A stretch of 45,802 nt of DNA from Rhizobium sullae (GTDB taxonomy: Bacteria > Pseudomonadota > Alphaproteobacteria > Rhizobiales > Rhizobiaceae). The position numbers and the translations under genes were made by a program. Below are positions 24,142 to 32,666 of this stretch, piece by piece. Under the pieces are notes generated by a model. The model ran no database searches. It saw only the letters and a list, made by a program, of their open reading frames with translations, and had not been told where the DNA came from. Where the stretch lies: contig NZ_FWER01000032.1 of the NCBI RefSeq assembly GCF_900169785.1, forward strand, positions 65,802 to 111,603, in the 5' to 3' direction. The first letter of the stretch is position 1. Each line of letters starts with the position of its first letter.

Positions 24142-25665
24142 CTATCGGCGGTTGAATTCGGGGGAAGCGAGAACCAGCGTCAGGCCGCTGATCTTGTTCG
24201 GCGCCTGCGAAACCACGCGGATCGTCTCGTCGCGCGCCGCATCGCCAAGCGTCGATTTCAAAAATTCGCGCGGATCCTCGTCCTTGCCGAACTGGGCGGA
24301 AGCGCGCCGCGCCCAGGCAAGCCGCTCGGCAAGCTGGCTCGCCGTGATCCAGGCGGAGAAATTCTCCTCGAAACCTGCCGGGCTTGGCGGCAGCCAGGTC
24401 GGCTGACCCATGCGGCGAAGAGCACCCTGCCCTAGCGCACGCGCGGTCTGGAAAGCCTTGCGCCGCTTGGACTTGGCTTCGTTGGCAGGATCGGGCGCCA
24501 TCGCACCCGCATCACCGCCCATGGCATTGTCCTCACCCGCCATGTCCTTCGGCGGCGCCATCCCATCATCGTCGTCATCCTGGTTGGCTTTCATGAAATC
24601 GGCCGCGGCGCCATTGCCGCCGCCGGCGTTCAGTGCCCTCAAGCCCGTCACGATATAGTCGAACGGCTGGCGTGCCTTGGCGCCCTCGTCGCGCCATGCT
24701 GCCGGATGGTCGAGCATCGCGCCATAAACGGCCATCAGGTCGCCGTCTGTCTTTTTCCAGATATCCGCCATCACCATCACCATCTCCTCCGGCGGCTGGT
24801 CGGAAACGAAATGGACGGCCAGCTTGCGGCTGATGTGCTCAGCCGTCTTCGGATGGACAGCGAGATCGTCGAGCAGCGCCAGATAGTCCTTCCGGGCCCG
24901 CCGCGCGCCGCCATAGCTGACGCCGAGAACCGTATGCCTGCCGGGCTCGGAAATGCCGGGACGGAAAACCGCGTCCATCTCCTCGCGATCGATCGTCAGC
25001 CCGGTCAGCACCATCGCCGCGGCGCGCACGTCGGCTTGCGTGTAGCCGCTACCGGCGCCCAGCGTATGCAGTTCCAGAAGTTCGCGGCCGAGATTCTCGT
25101 TCAGCCCCTTCTTCTGCTTCATGCCGCGGGCTGATTCCGGCCCCTGCGATTGCGCCTGATCGAGATAGATGAGCATCGCCGGATGCTCCGTCGCGGCGCG
25201 CAGCAGGTCGGCGAACGACCCGCCGATATTCGGCCGGATCGCCTCCGCCTCGTAAAGCGGCACGATCATCCGTATCGGCAGGCTTTTGTTCGCGCTCGTC
25301 GAGAAATGATTGGTCCAGAAGGTGGCAAGCCGCTCGTGGAATCCGTTCGGCGAAAGCACCGCCTGCATCAGCCGCGCATTGGCGTCGCGCTGGAACCCTT
25401 GCTGCACCTGCTTCTGGATCGCCTTGCGCCTCTCCCGGCGCGTTTCATCGCCGCCGCTGCTCTGGCGGAGTTCCCGGAGTTGGTCCTGCAGAATGGCAAT
25501 CTGCCGATGGCGTCCATCAATGCCGCCGGCAGGAAAGGACGGCGTGCTTCGCGCAGCGTCCTTCACCTGACCAAGTAGCTGGTCCTTGCTCTGCGGCGGC
25601 GCCTCGCCCGGCCGGAATCCATAGCCGAACCGGATCGCCGCCATCGTCTGGAAAGAGAGGCTCAT
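24142..25665 (-). CDS. DUF1800 protein
   Basis: Protein of 507 residues of the DUF1800 family, first in operon with the DUF1501 gene. Recognisable parts are AAIRFGYGFRPGE at the start, RLATFWTNHFSTSANKS, ELLELHTLGAGSGYTQADVR and RKLAVHFVSDQPPEEMV. A flexible insertion around residues 345-400 is rich in Asp, Gly, Met and Ala (QDDDDDGMAPP and a Gly/Met repeat-like run), which is unusual inside the folded domain and may bind cations. I see no signal peptide, unlike its partner. Function unknown; action with the exported partner is inferred. Confidence 0.9.
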   Translation of the reverse strand: MSLSFQTMAAIRFGYGFRPGEAPPQSKDQLLGQVKDAARSTPSFPAGGIDGRHRQIAILQDQLRELRQSSGGDETRRERRKAIQKQVQQGFQRDANARLMQAVLSPNGFHERLATFWTNHFSTSANKSLPIRMIVPLYEAEAIRPNIGGSFADLLRAATEHPAMLIYLDQAQSQGPESARGMKQKKGLNENLGRELLELHTLGAGSGYTQADVRAAAMVLTGLTIDREEMDAVFRPGISEPGRHTVLGVSYGGARRARKDYLALLDDLAVHPKTAEHISRKLAVHFVSDQPPEEMVMVMADIWKKTDGDLMAVYGAMLDHPAAWRDEGAKARQPFDYIVTGLRALNAGGGNGAAADFMKANQDDDDDGMAPPKDMAGEDNAMGGDAGAMAPDPANEAKSKRRKAFQTARALGQGALRRMGQPTWLPPSPAGFEENFSAWITASQLAERLAWARRASAQFGKDEDPREFLKSTLGDAARDETIRVVSQAPNKISGLTLVLASPEFNRR

Positions 25666-25795
25666 GGCCGATCACCTCCTGATCACTGAATGGTGACAGC
25701 CTCCCAGCCAAATGCGTCGGCAATTCGGCAATTTCCCGAGATGGACTATTTGTAATCCATTGGAAAGATTTTGTAATCTGTTGGAAAGGATGCGT

Positions 25796-26149
25796 TCATG
25801 CGCGGAAGATGAACGAGGCGCCGACCGCGATCAGGGCAAAACCAATCGCGTGGTTCCAGGTCAGGTTCTCGCCGAGCCAGAAGATCGAGAAGCCAGAGAA
25901 GACCATCAGCGTGATCACCTCCTGCATCGTCTTCAACTGCGCCGTCGTATAGACCGCCGAGCCGATACGGTTCGCCGGCACCGCCAGACAGTATTCGAAG
26001 AAGGCAATGCCCCAGCTCGCGACAATGGCAAGGGCGATCGCACTGCCCTTGTGCTTCAGATGCCCGTACCAGGCGAAGGTCATGAAGATATTGGAGGCGA
26101 AAAGCATGCCGACCGGCCAGATGGCGGCGGGGCTGAGGGAAAAATACAT
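25796..26149 (-). CDS. DUF486 (DMT-family) membrane protein
   Basis: Protein of 117 residues with four predicted helices, of the DUF486 family in the drug/metabolite transporter superfamily. SNIFMTFAWYGHLKHK, FFEYCLAVPANRIGS and MQEVITLMVFSGFSIFWLGE are diagnostic. The four-helix size suggests assembly as a dimer. No transport substrate is established for the family. It has no same-strand partner close enough to be a sure operon. Confidence 0.88.
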   Translation of the reverse strand: MYFSLSPAAIWPVGMLFASNIFMTFAWYGHLKHKGSAIALAIVASWGIAFFEYCLAVPANRIGSAVYTTAQLKTMQEVITLMVFSGFSIFWLGENLTWNHAIGFALIAVGASFIFRA

Positions 26150-26302
26150 GGGCGAATCCGATGAAGAAAACTGGTGCCAGCTTGTATCGGTAAACCCGCC
26201 GAGCTCAAGGGCTTACGGGGACATGCCGCAGCTAATCCCCACCGAAAACTTCGGCATTGTTTCGGCATTATAGTGCACATGCCACCAGTGGCAGCGCGTG
26301 GC

Positions 26303-26686
26303 CTAGCCCTCATCCCGGGATGTCAGCGGCGCACCAGGGAGATAAAGCGAAATCGGCCGGATTTCATAGACTGCGGACGGATTGGCGCGGCGCAGGTCGC
26401 GCGCTGCTGCGACGGCCGTCTCAAGCGTTGGATAGTCCACGACGTAGAAGCCGAGCAGTTGCTCCTTGGTTTCAGCAAAGGGGCCGTCGGTGATCATGCC
26501 GGCACCCGCCCCCCGCAAGGTCACGGCGCGCCCCGTTGGGCCAAGCCGCGCGGCCGGTCCCAAATGTTTCTCCTGGACAAGGCGATCGTTGACCTGGAGT
26601 AGTTCGGTCATCAGCGCCGCATCCTCCTCCTTGGTCCAGGATTCGACTACTCCCTCTTCGTGATAGGCCAGGATGGCGTAAAGCAT
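26303..26686 (-). CDS. YCII-related (DGPF-domain) protein
   Basis: Protein of 127 residues of the YCII superfamily with the eponymous DGPF motif in MITDGPFAETKEQLLGFYVV. The N terminus MLYAILAYHEEGVVESWTKEE is typical. This kind often sits next to ECF sigma factors; none is found in this window. The family has no agreed activity, although a His-Asp pair has been proposed as catalytic in some members. AGGAGG lies about five bases before the ATG. Confidence 0.88.
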   Translation of the reverse strand: MLYAILAYHEEGVVESWTKEEDAALMTELLQVNDRLVQEKHLGPAARLGPTGRAVTLRGAGAGMITDGPFAETKEQLLGFYVVDYPTLETAVAAARDLRRANPSAVYEIRPISLYLPGAPLTSRDEG

Positions 26687-26972
26687 GGATTGTTCCTCCT
26701 CGTGCGCCCTTCAGTTTCCGCCACTCGAACCTCATCGCGCACAACCCCGGAGTCCAGCGAATTCGACCGAAGTCATGACCTACTAAACGCGGTTGATTGC
26801 ACAGGTTTGATACCTGGCGTGCAAGTTCGCCCCATCTTCAGATACCGCAAGACTCTGGCCGATCGCAAGTCGGTCCAATTATACACCATCAAGTTGCGAG
26901 CGATTTATTTCAAATCACTTTGAGATATGGATTCCTATGTCTGCTTGAGGGGGCGGCTTCGTTCGACGACCC
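26687..26972. other. Intergenic, nothing recognised
   Basis: No gene with a ribosome binding site or homology was seen. The AT content rises around 26870-26930. It separates the YCII gene from the hydrolase remnant that follows. Confidence 0.35.
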
Positions 26973-27080
26973 GGCTTAGCGCAGGGGTTCCGACGGCGTC
27001 GGTTTCGTGATCGGCTGGACCGGCCCACCTGACGCTGCTTGGAGGCAACCAGTCGCACACCGTCAAGCAACATTCGAGAG
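26973..27080 (+). pseudogene. Remnant of a TIGR02594-like NlpC/P60 cell-wall hydrolase
   Basis: One frame encodes RRGSDGVGFVIGWTG (about 26978-27022). A shifted frame continues HLTLLGGNQSHTVKQ (about 27026-27070). Together these match the end of TIGR02594-type peptidoglycan hydrolases, where a GHVGFVxG strand is followed by a LLGGNQSD turn. The two pieces need a frameshift to join, and the catalytic Cys part upstream is missing. It appears to be a decayed fragment, perhaps of phage or mobile-element origin. Family by eye only. Confidence 0.4.
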
Positions 27081-27159
27081 GCTCGGCCAGGATGCGAACG
27101 GCAGGAAGACCGCCGAATTCGTCGCCCATCTGATACCGGCTATCGTGTGATGCGGGTCG

Positions 27160-28326
27160 TCAGCTGCCTGTGGCCACGTGGAGTGCGGGCACTTCCTCGT
27201 GCGGCTCGCCTTCCAGCATCACTCTGTTGCGGCCTGCCGCCTTCGCCGCGTAAAGCGCGGCATCCGCCCGGCCGATCACCCCGTGAAGCGATTGATTGCC
27301 GACCGCCGCTGCGGCGACACCGAAGCTCGCGGTAACCTTGCCGGTCTCCGCCGTACCGTTGGCTGAGGAAAAGGCCTGCTTGAGCGCGTTGGCAAACGTG
27401 CCTGCCTCGGCAAGGCCGGCACCGGGAAAGAAAGCGACGAACTCCTCGCCACCGAAACGTGCGGCGAAGGCGCCTTTTGGCACGCGCTCCAGCAACAGCT
27501 GCGCCAGCCCGATGATCACGGTATCGCCTGCCGCATGCCCGAACACGTCGTTGATACGCTTGAAGTGGTCGATATCGCAGACGACGACGGCCCCCGAGGC
27601 GCCCTTCAATCCTGTCACCACCCGCTCGAAGCCGCGGCGGTTCAAGAGGCCGGTCAGCGGATCCCGATCCGCGATGTCGCGGTAAGCAGCAATCGTATCG
27701 ACGGTCACCGCCCCCAGTGCAGAAAGCGCGAAGAACAGCGCCAAAACGGATGCGCCGGCCTGCATGAAGAACGCGTAATCCGACGCCAGGAAACCATCCG
27801 CGCCGCCGTATGACGGCACGGCGAAAATCAGGATCGCGTTGCGGGCGATGATCTCCATCACCACGAGACCCGAAACCGCAAGCAGCAGTGCGTCGGCGCG
27901 GTGCTTCACATGGCGCGCCGTTTTGAACAGGGTAAAACTCAGCAGCGACGCACAGGCAAAATCGTTCAGCAGCAGTTCCGCCGAAACGCTCTGCGCAACA
28001 AGAACTGCGTAAAGGGTCGCAGCATAGATGATCGAGGCGAAGGCGATCCGCAATGCTGCAAAGGAAGGCCGGCTGAAGCGGCAAAGAAGCGCGCCGCCGT
28101 AGAAATAAAATGCGGCGAGGAACAGCGCATCGGCAATCAGCGAAGCCATCTGGGCCGGAACCGCAACAGGCGCCAGCGGCATGGAAAACGCAGCAGCGGC
28201 AAAGATATAGCCCGCACCCCAATGCCTCGCTTCGCGCGATCCGAACCGGGCAACGATCAGGAACGTGCAGCCGAAGGTCAGCATCATGACCGGCAGCAGA
28301 AAAGCGAAATTGTCGGTGGAAGCCAT
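27160..28326 (-). CDS. Membrane-bound diguanylate cyclase (GGDEF)
   Basis: Protein of 388 residues from the ATG at 28326. Six or seven membrane helices (about 5-215) carry no named sensor domain. They are followed by a GGDEF domain: DPLTGLLNRRGFE, VVVCDIDHFKRINDVFGHAAGD, and the active-site loop FGGEEF (292-296), expected to make cyclic di-GMP from GTP. The RxxD inhibitory site that normally lies five residues before the loop is absent (PKGA), so product feedback at the I-site is not expected. No EAL domain is fused. A start at 28374 would add 16 unrelated residues. Confidence 0.92.
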   Translation of the reverse strand: MASTDNFAFLLPVMMLTFGCTFLIVARFGSREARHWGAGYIFAAAAFSMPLAPVAVPAQMASLIADALFLAAFYFYGGALLCRFSRPSFAALRIAFASIIYAATLYAVLVAQSVSAELLLNDFACASLLSFTLFKTARHVKHRADALLLAVSGLVVMEIIARNAILIFAVPSYGGADGFLASDYAFFMQAGASVLALFFALSALGAVTVDTIAAYRDIADRDPLTGLLNRRGFERVVTGLKGASGAVVVCDIDHFKRINDVFGHAAGDTVIIGLAQLLLERVPKGAFAARFGGEEFVAFFPGAGLAEAGTFANALKQAFSSANGTAETGKVTASFGVAAAAVGNQSLHGVIGRADAALYAAKAAGRNRVMLEGEPHEEVPALHVATGS

Positions 28327-28471
28327 CAAACCCTCGCGGCGGGACGCAGTACATAACCTCCGCACGGGAAACATTAGCGTTCGGCAGTTAAGAAAAGCCT
28401 AGGCAAGATCGCTCGGCCGAATAGGAATGAAACAGACGGCCAAGCACGGTGGTGGCCAGCGCCTCTTGCCC

Positions 28472-29725
28472 TCAGCTTCGTAAAGCGCCCGCCGGCGCTT
28501 CGGCCTCCTCCGTGCCGAAACGCACGTCCTTCTTCTCGTAGCCGAACCCGGAAAGGAGCGCGACGGCCACCGTTACCAGGGTGGCGGTGATCAGCAGCGC
28601 CGTCGCATAGTCGCCGTTCCAGTGTGCAGCAAGCCCCGCCTGCATCGTCGCGTTGCCGGAAGCGAGCAGGTTGCCGAGCTGATAGGCGAGGCCCGGGAAG
28701 GTGCCGCGCACCTCGTCGGGCGACAGCTCGTTAAGGTGCACCGGCACAATGCCCCAGGCACCCTGAACGAAGAGCTGCATCAGGAAGGCGCCGATCGCGA
28801 GCAGCACCGGTCCCGGCGCATGGACCCAGAGCGGCGCGACGGGCACGGCAAGCAGCGCGGCGATGACGATCGCCCGCTTCCGTCCGATCCGCTGCGACAG
28901 CGCCCCGAAGAACAGCCCGCCGCAGATCGCGCCGATATTGTAGACGATGGCGATCGCGCCGGTCGTATAGCTGTCGTAGTTTCGTTGCATTTCCAGGAAG
29001 GTCGGATAGATGTCCTGCGTGCCATGGCTGAGGAAGTTAAACGCAGTCATCAAGAGCACCGACCAGACGAACAGCGGAATGTTCTCCCTGAGCACGGTGA
29101 GGAACGGCCGCCGTCCCTCCGCCTGCCGCTTCAGGAAGACCGGGCTTTCCTCGACATTGCGGCGGATATAGAGCACCAGCAGCGCCGGAGCCGCGCCGAC
29201 GAAGAACATGCCGCGCCAGCCGATCACCGGGAAGAGCAGGAAGAAGACGATCGAGGCGATGAAATAGCCGGAGGGATAACCCGCCTGCAGGATGCCGGAG
29301 ACGATACCACGGGAATTCTCCGGCACGGTCTCCATGACCAGTGAGGCGCCGACGCCCCATTCGCCGCCCATGGCGATGCCGTAGAGCGCGCGGAGCACCA
29401 GGAACATGGTTAGCCCCGTCGAGAAGCCGGTCAGGAATTCGAACAGCGAATAGAGCAGCACGTCCGCCATCAGCGTCACGCGCCGCCCGAACCTGTCGGC
29501 CGCCAACCCGAAGACGAGCGCGCCCACCGCCCGCATCGCAAGCGTGAGGAATATCGCTACCGAAACGGCCGGGACGTCGGTGTGGAATTCCTCGGCGATG
29601 TATTTAAGAACAAAAACGAGAATGAAGAAATCGAAGGCGTCGAGCGTCCAGCCGAGATAGCTGGCTATGACGGTATTGCGCTGCTGCGGCGTGAGCGCGC
29701 GCAGGCGTTCCAATGCGGACATCAT
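28472..29725 (-). CDS. MFS transporter (organic-acid/sialate type)
   Basis: Twelve-helix major facilitator of 417 residues. Signatures are LGWTLDAFDFFILVFVLKYI in helix 1, GLAADRFGRRVTLM in the loop after helix 2, and YGIAMGGEWGVGASLVMETV in helix 4. The pattern matches the sialate/lactate/carboxylate:proton symporter group (NanT and JEN1 relatives). The exact substrate is not readable. The ATG at 29725 is preceded by GGAGGA at 29730-29735; a second ATG follows at once. The longer frame upstream is unsupported. It is divergent from the AraC regulator, which could control it. Confidence 0.9.
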   Translation of the reverse strand: MMSALERLRALTPQQRNTVIASYLGWTLDAFDFFILVFVLKYIAEEFHTDVPAVSVAIFLTLAMRAVGALVFGLAADRFGRRVTLMADVLLYSLFEFLTGFSTGLTMFLVLRALYGIAMGGEWGVGASLVMETVPENSRGIVSGILQAGYPSGYFIASIVFFLLFPVIGWRGMFFVGAAPALLVLYIRRNVEESPVFLKRQAEGRRPFLTVLRENIPLFVWSVLLMTAFNFLSHGTQDIYPTFLEMQRNYDSYTTGAIAIVYNIGAICGGLFFGALSQRIGRKRAIVIAALLAVPVAPLWVHAPGPVLLAIGAFLMQLFVQGAWGIVPVHLNELSPDEVRGTFPGLAYQLGNLLASGNATMQAGLAAHWNGDYATALLITATLVTVAVALLSGFGYEKKDVRFGTEEAEAPAGALRS

Positions 29726-30038
29726 GCTTCCTCCGTCCGAAAGCGGCGGCGAGGCGGGCAATGTCCGGATGCCGTCGAAGAGAGGTGGCCCGGAACCGGG
29801 GCTGCCGGATGACAGCTGCGAACAGCGACAGCACCGCTGCCCTTGTTCCACGTCTGCGACAGTTTGACCGTCCAAAGGGCCGGCTCCAGCCAAGTGCTGC
29901 CCGGGATGCCGCTGCTTCGAAGGCAATGGGAGCGCAAATTAAGCCAAATTGGGTACGCGGCCAACATTCTCAATCGGCGCGGGAAATGCTACGCATTCCA
30001 GGAGATAGGGCTCCTGCGGATCGACAAGAGATATCGCC
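29726..30038. other. Divergent intergenic region, MFS gene / AraC gene
   Basis: About 310 bases between divergent genes. I see no convincing small gene. The ribosome binding site of the MFS gene lies at the left edge. Promoters and an AraC site are expected but no clear direct repeats were located. Confidence 0.35.
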
Positions 30039-30929
30039 ATGGGTGGGAGTGCGCTGGCAAACACGACCGTTCATATTCGCCGTTTGCAGCGAGGCCGAGC
30101 GCCACCTGTGATTCCAGAGGTATTTTCCGGCGACACCCGGCTCGTCGGCCGATGGTGGAACGCACCGTTCGAATACAATCTTCCGCCCTTGAAGGATCAT
30201 GTTCTCTCTGCGAAATATGCCGGGGAAGGCATGGCTTCGGTCAAGATGGGCCAACAGACGATTTCCGCTCCCGCAATGGCGGGGACGATAACATTCGCGC
30301 CTAGAGGGCATGATGGCTTGTGGCGAGCGGATGGCGCCGTCGAGGTCTCCAACATCTTTCTGGGCCATAGCCGCCTCCTGGCATGCACCGATCAGGTGGG
30401 CACCGGCCGCGAGCCCGAGCTGCTCGACCGCGTGAATTTCAACGATCCCAAACTGTTCGCGATCATGAACCTGATCAACGACGAGATCAGTTCGCAAGAC
30501 GCGATGTCTCAGCTGTTCATCGAGCAGCTCCTCGATCTTGTGTGCCTCCAGCTTATCAGATCACATTCAGCGGTTCCGGCGCCGATCTCGCCTCCGCCGC
30601 GGCGTGGTCTGTCGGGCTGGCAGCTCAAGCGCGTCACCAGCTACATGCGTGAAAATCTCGCGGCCGATATCAGGCTGCAGGAGCTGGCGGATCTCGCCAA
30701 TTTGAGCCGCTTCCATTTCTGCACGGCCTTCCGAATGGCCACCGGATACACGCCGCATGAATGGCTGACCCGCGAGCGGATCGCATATGCCAAGATGCTG
30801 CTCAAGGACCGAACGCTGCGCATCATCGATATCGCTCTCATCGTCGGATACGAGACCTCATCCTCCTTCTCCGCGACCTTTCGCAAAGTGGCGAGCATCA
30901 CGCCGAGCGAGTTCCGCCGCCGGCTCTGA
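30039..30929 (+). CDS. AraC-family transcriptional regulator
   Basis: Regulator of 296 residues. The N-terminal 190 residues have a cupin-like beta pattern (KDHVLSAKYAGEGMASVKMG, TITFAPRGHDGLWRADG) and probably bind an effector. The C-terminal 100 residues form the two-HTH AraC domain: VTSYMRENLAADIRLQELAD, LSRFHFCTAFRMATGYTPHEW and IIDIALIVGYETSSSFSATFRK. It lies 147 bases upstream of paoA in the same direction and is divergent from the MFS gene, so either or both are likely targets. The start is the first ATG with homology downstream; its ribosome binding site is weak. Confidence 0.9.
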   Translation: MGGSALANTTVHIRRLQRGRAPPVIPEVFSGDTRLVGRWWNAPFEYNLPPLKDHVLSAKYAGEGMASVKMGQQTISAPAMAGTITFAPRGHDGLWRADGAVEVSNIFLGHSRLLACTDQVGTGREPELLDRVNFNDPKLFAIMNLINDEISSQDAMSQLFIEQLLDLVCLQLIRSHSAVPAPISPPPRRGLSGWQLKRVTSYMRENLAADIRLQELADLANLSRFHFCTAFRMATGYTPHEWLTRERIAYAKMLLKDRTLRIIDIALIVGYETSSSFSATFRKVASITPSEFRRRL

Positions 30930-31076
30930 TATTCAACGGCTGTTTCGGCACTGCCTCGGTAAGCAGCCATGCCGATCGCCGCAATATTCGAACAGTTCCG
31001 AAAGATCGCGACAGCAACTTCGCGGCATCAGCACTATCCTTCGCGCGCTCAACTGCGTTGAAGAGGATGTTCCTTC

Positions 31077-31685
31077 ATGACAGAGAATTCGTCGGAATCG
31101 CATCCGCCAGGCCCCGTCCTATCGCGCCGGGAAGCGCTTCAGGCCACGGCCGGCGCCGTCGCGCTGGCTGCACTGCCGCTTCAGTCTGTAACGGCAGCAA
31201 GCTCCCCGGCAGCCGCCATGAACGAGACGGCCTTGACGATAACGGTGAACGGCCGCGCTCACACGCTGACGGTCGATCCGCGTCAGTCCATCCTCGATGT
31301 CCTGCGCGAGACGCTCGATCTCACCGGCACGAAGAAGGGCTGCAACCAGGGCGCCTGCGGCACGTGCACCATTCTCGTCGACGGTAGACGTATCGTTTCC
31401 TGTCTGACCTTGGCATCGATGCACGACGGCGCCCGGATCGAAACGATCGAAGGCCTCGAGAAGGAGGGCGCGCTTCACCCCCTGCAGGAAGCATTCGTCG
31501 AGCACGAGGGCTTGCAATGTGGGTTCTGCACGCCCGGCCAGATCATGTCGGGCCTCGGGTGCATCGCCGAAGGGCACGCGGGTTCGCCGGAAGAGATTCC
31601 GTTCTGGATGAGCGGCAATATCTGTCGCTGCGGCGCCTATCCGGGCATCGTCGCGGCGGTCGCCGACATAGGCGGGAGGACCTGA
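31077..31685 (+). CDS. paoA: Aldehyde oxidoreductase, 2Fe-2S subunit
   Basis: Small subunit (202 residues) of a PaoABC-type periplasmic molybdenum aldehyde oxidoreductase. A twin-arginine leader (SRREALQATAGAVALAALP, about 17-35) should export the whole complex. Cluster 1 ligands are in KKGCNQGACGTCTILVDG and SCLT; cluster 2 ligands are in GLQCGFCTPGQIMS and NICRCGAYPG. E. coli PaoA (YagT) is the named relative. It is the first gene of paoABC, with a three-base gap to paoB. Natural substrates are probably aromatic aldehydes, by family. Confidence 0.9.
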   Translation: MTENSSESHPPGPVLSRREALQATAGAVALAALPLQSVTAASSPAAAMNETALTITVNGRAHTLTVDPRQSILDVLRETLDLTGTKKGCNQGACGTCTILVDGRRIVSCLTLASMHDGARIETIEGLEKEGALHPLQEAFVEHEGLQCGFCTPGQIMSGLGCIAEGHAGSPEEIPFWMSGNICRCGAYPGIVAAVADIGGRT

Positions 31686-31688
31686 TCC

Positions 31689-32666
31689 ATGCTTCCTTTC
31701 ATCCTGGAAAAGCCACGCAGCACCGAAGACGCTATAGCGGCCGCCGCGGCGGGCGGGCGCTTTATTGCCGGGGGCACCACGCTCATCGACCTGATGCGCG
31801 AGGAGGTCGAGCGTCCCGAACGGCTCGTCGACATAAACGCGCTTCCCCTGGGTGGCATCCGTGTGGAGGGCGAGGATCTGGTCATCGGTGCGCTTGCACG
31901 CATGGCCGACGTCGCCGCCGATCCGAATGTCCAGCGCCTGCAGCCGCTGATCGCGGAAAGCCTGATCGAGGGCGCCTCGCCGCAACTGCGGAACATGGCC
32001 TCGATGGGCGGCAACCTTCTACAGCGGGTTCGATGTCCCTATTTCCGCATGCTCGATGTCGGCTGCAACAAGCGCATGCCGGGATCGGGCTGCGCGGCAA
32101 TCGATGGGCTGAATGCCGGTCACGCCATCCTCGGCACGAGCGACCATTGCGTGGCAACGCATCCTTCCGATGTCGCCGTCGCTCTGGTCGCGCTCGACGC
32201 CACCATGCGTGTCCGGGGTCCGCAAGGCGAACGCAGTTTTCCGGTCGAGGAACTCTTCCGACTGCCGGGCGATACGCCGCAAATCGAACACACATTGCTG
32301 CCGGGCGAGCTCATCATGGAGCTGCGCGTGCCCGGCGGCCCCCGCAGCAGCCGCGCCCGCTACCTGAAGGTCCGCGACCGCGCCTCCTATGAATTCGCGC
32401 TCGTCTCAGCGGCTGTTGACCTCTTAGTCGAGGATGACGTGATCCGCGAAATCCGTCTCGCGGTCGGCGGGGTCGGCACGCGTCCCTGGCGCCTGCGCGA
32501 TTGCGAGGCCGCGCTGCTGGGGAAACGACCGGGCCGCCAGGCATTCGAGGACGCTGCGCAACTGGCCACGCAAGGCGCCCGGCCGCTGCACCACAATCAC
32601 TTCAAGCTCGAACTCTTGCCGCGGACGATTGTCCTGGCACTCGAAATGGCGGGAGAAATCGTATGA
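31689..32666 (+). CDS. paoB: Aldehyde oxidoreductase, FAD-binding subunit
   Basis: FAD subunit of 325 residues. The flavin loop reads AAGGRFIAGGTTLIDLMREE, followed by LRNMASMGGNLLQR. As in E. coli PaoB (YagS), an insertion rich in cysteines follows: Cys116 (RCPYF), Cys126 (VGCNKR), Cys135 (GSGCAA) and Cys154 (DHCVATHPSD), the region that holds an extra 4Fe-4S cluster in that enzyme. Such an insertion separates PaoB from ordinary xanthine dehydrogenase FAD subunits. Its stop overlaps the paoC start (ATGA). Confidence 0.9.
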   Translation: MLPFILEKPRSTEDAIAAAAAGGRFIAGGTTLIDLMREEVERPERLVDINALPLGGIRVEGEDLVIGALARMADVAADPNVQRLQPLIAESLIEGASPQLRNMASMGGNLLQRVRCPYFRMLDVGCNKRMPGSGCAAIDGLNAGHAILGTSDHCVATHPSDVAVALVALDATMRVRGPQGERSFPVEELFRLPGDTPQIEHTLLPGELIMELRVPGGPRSSRARYLKVRDRASYEFALVSAAVDLLVEDDVIREIRLAVGGVGTRPWRLRDCEAALLGKRPGRQAFEDAAQLATQGARPLHHNHFKLELLPRTIVLALEMAGEIV

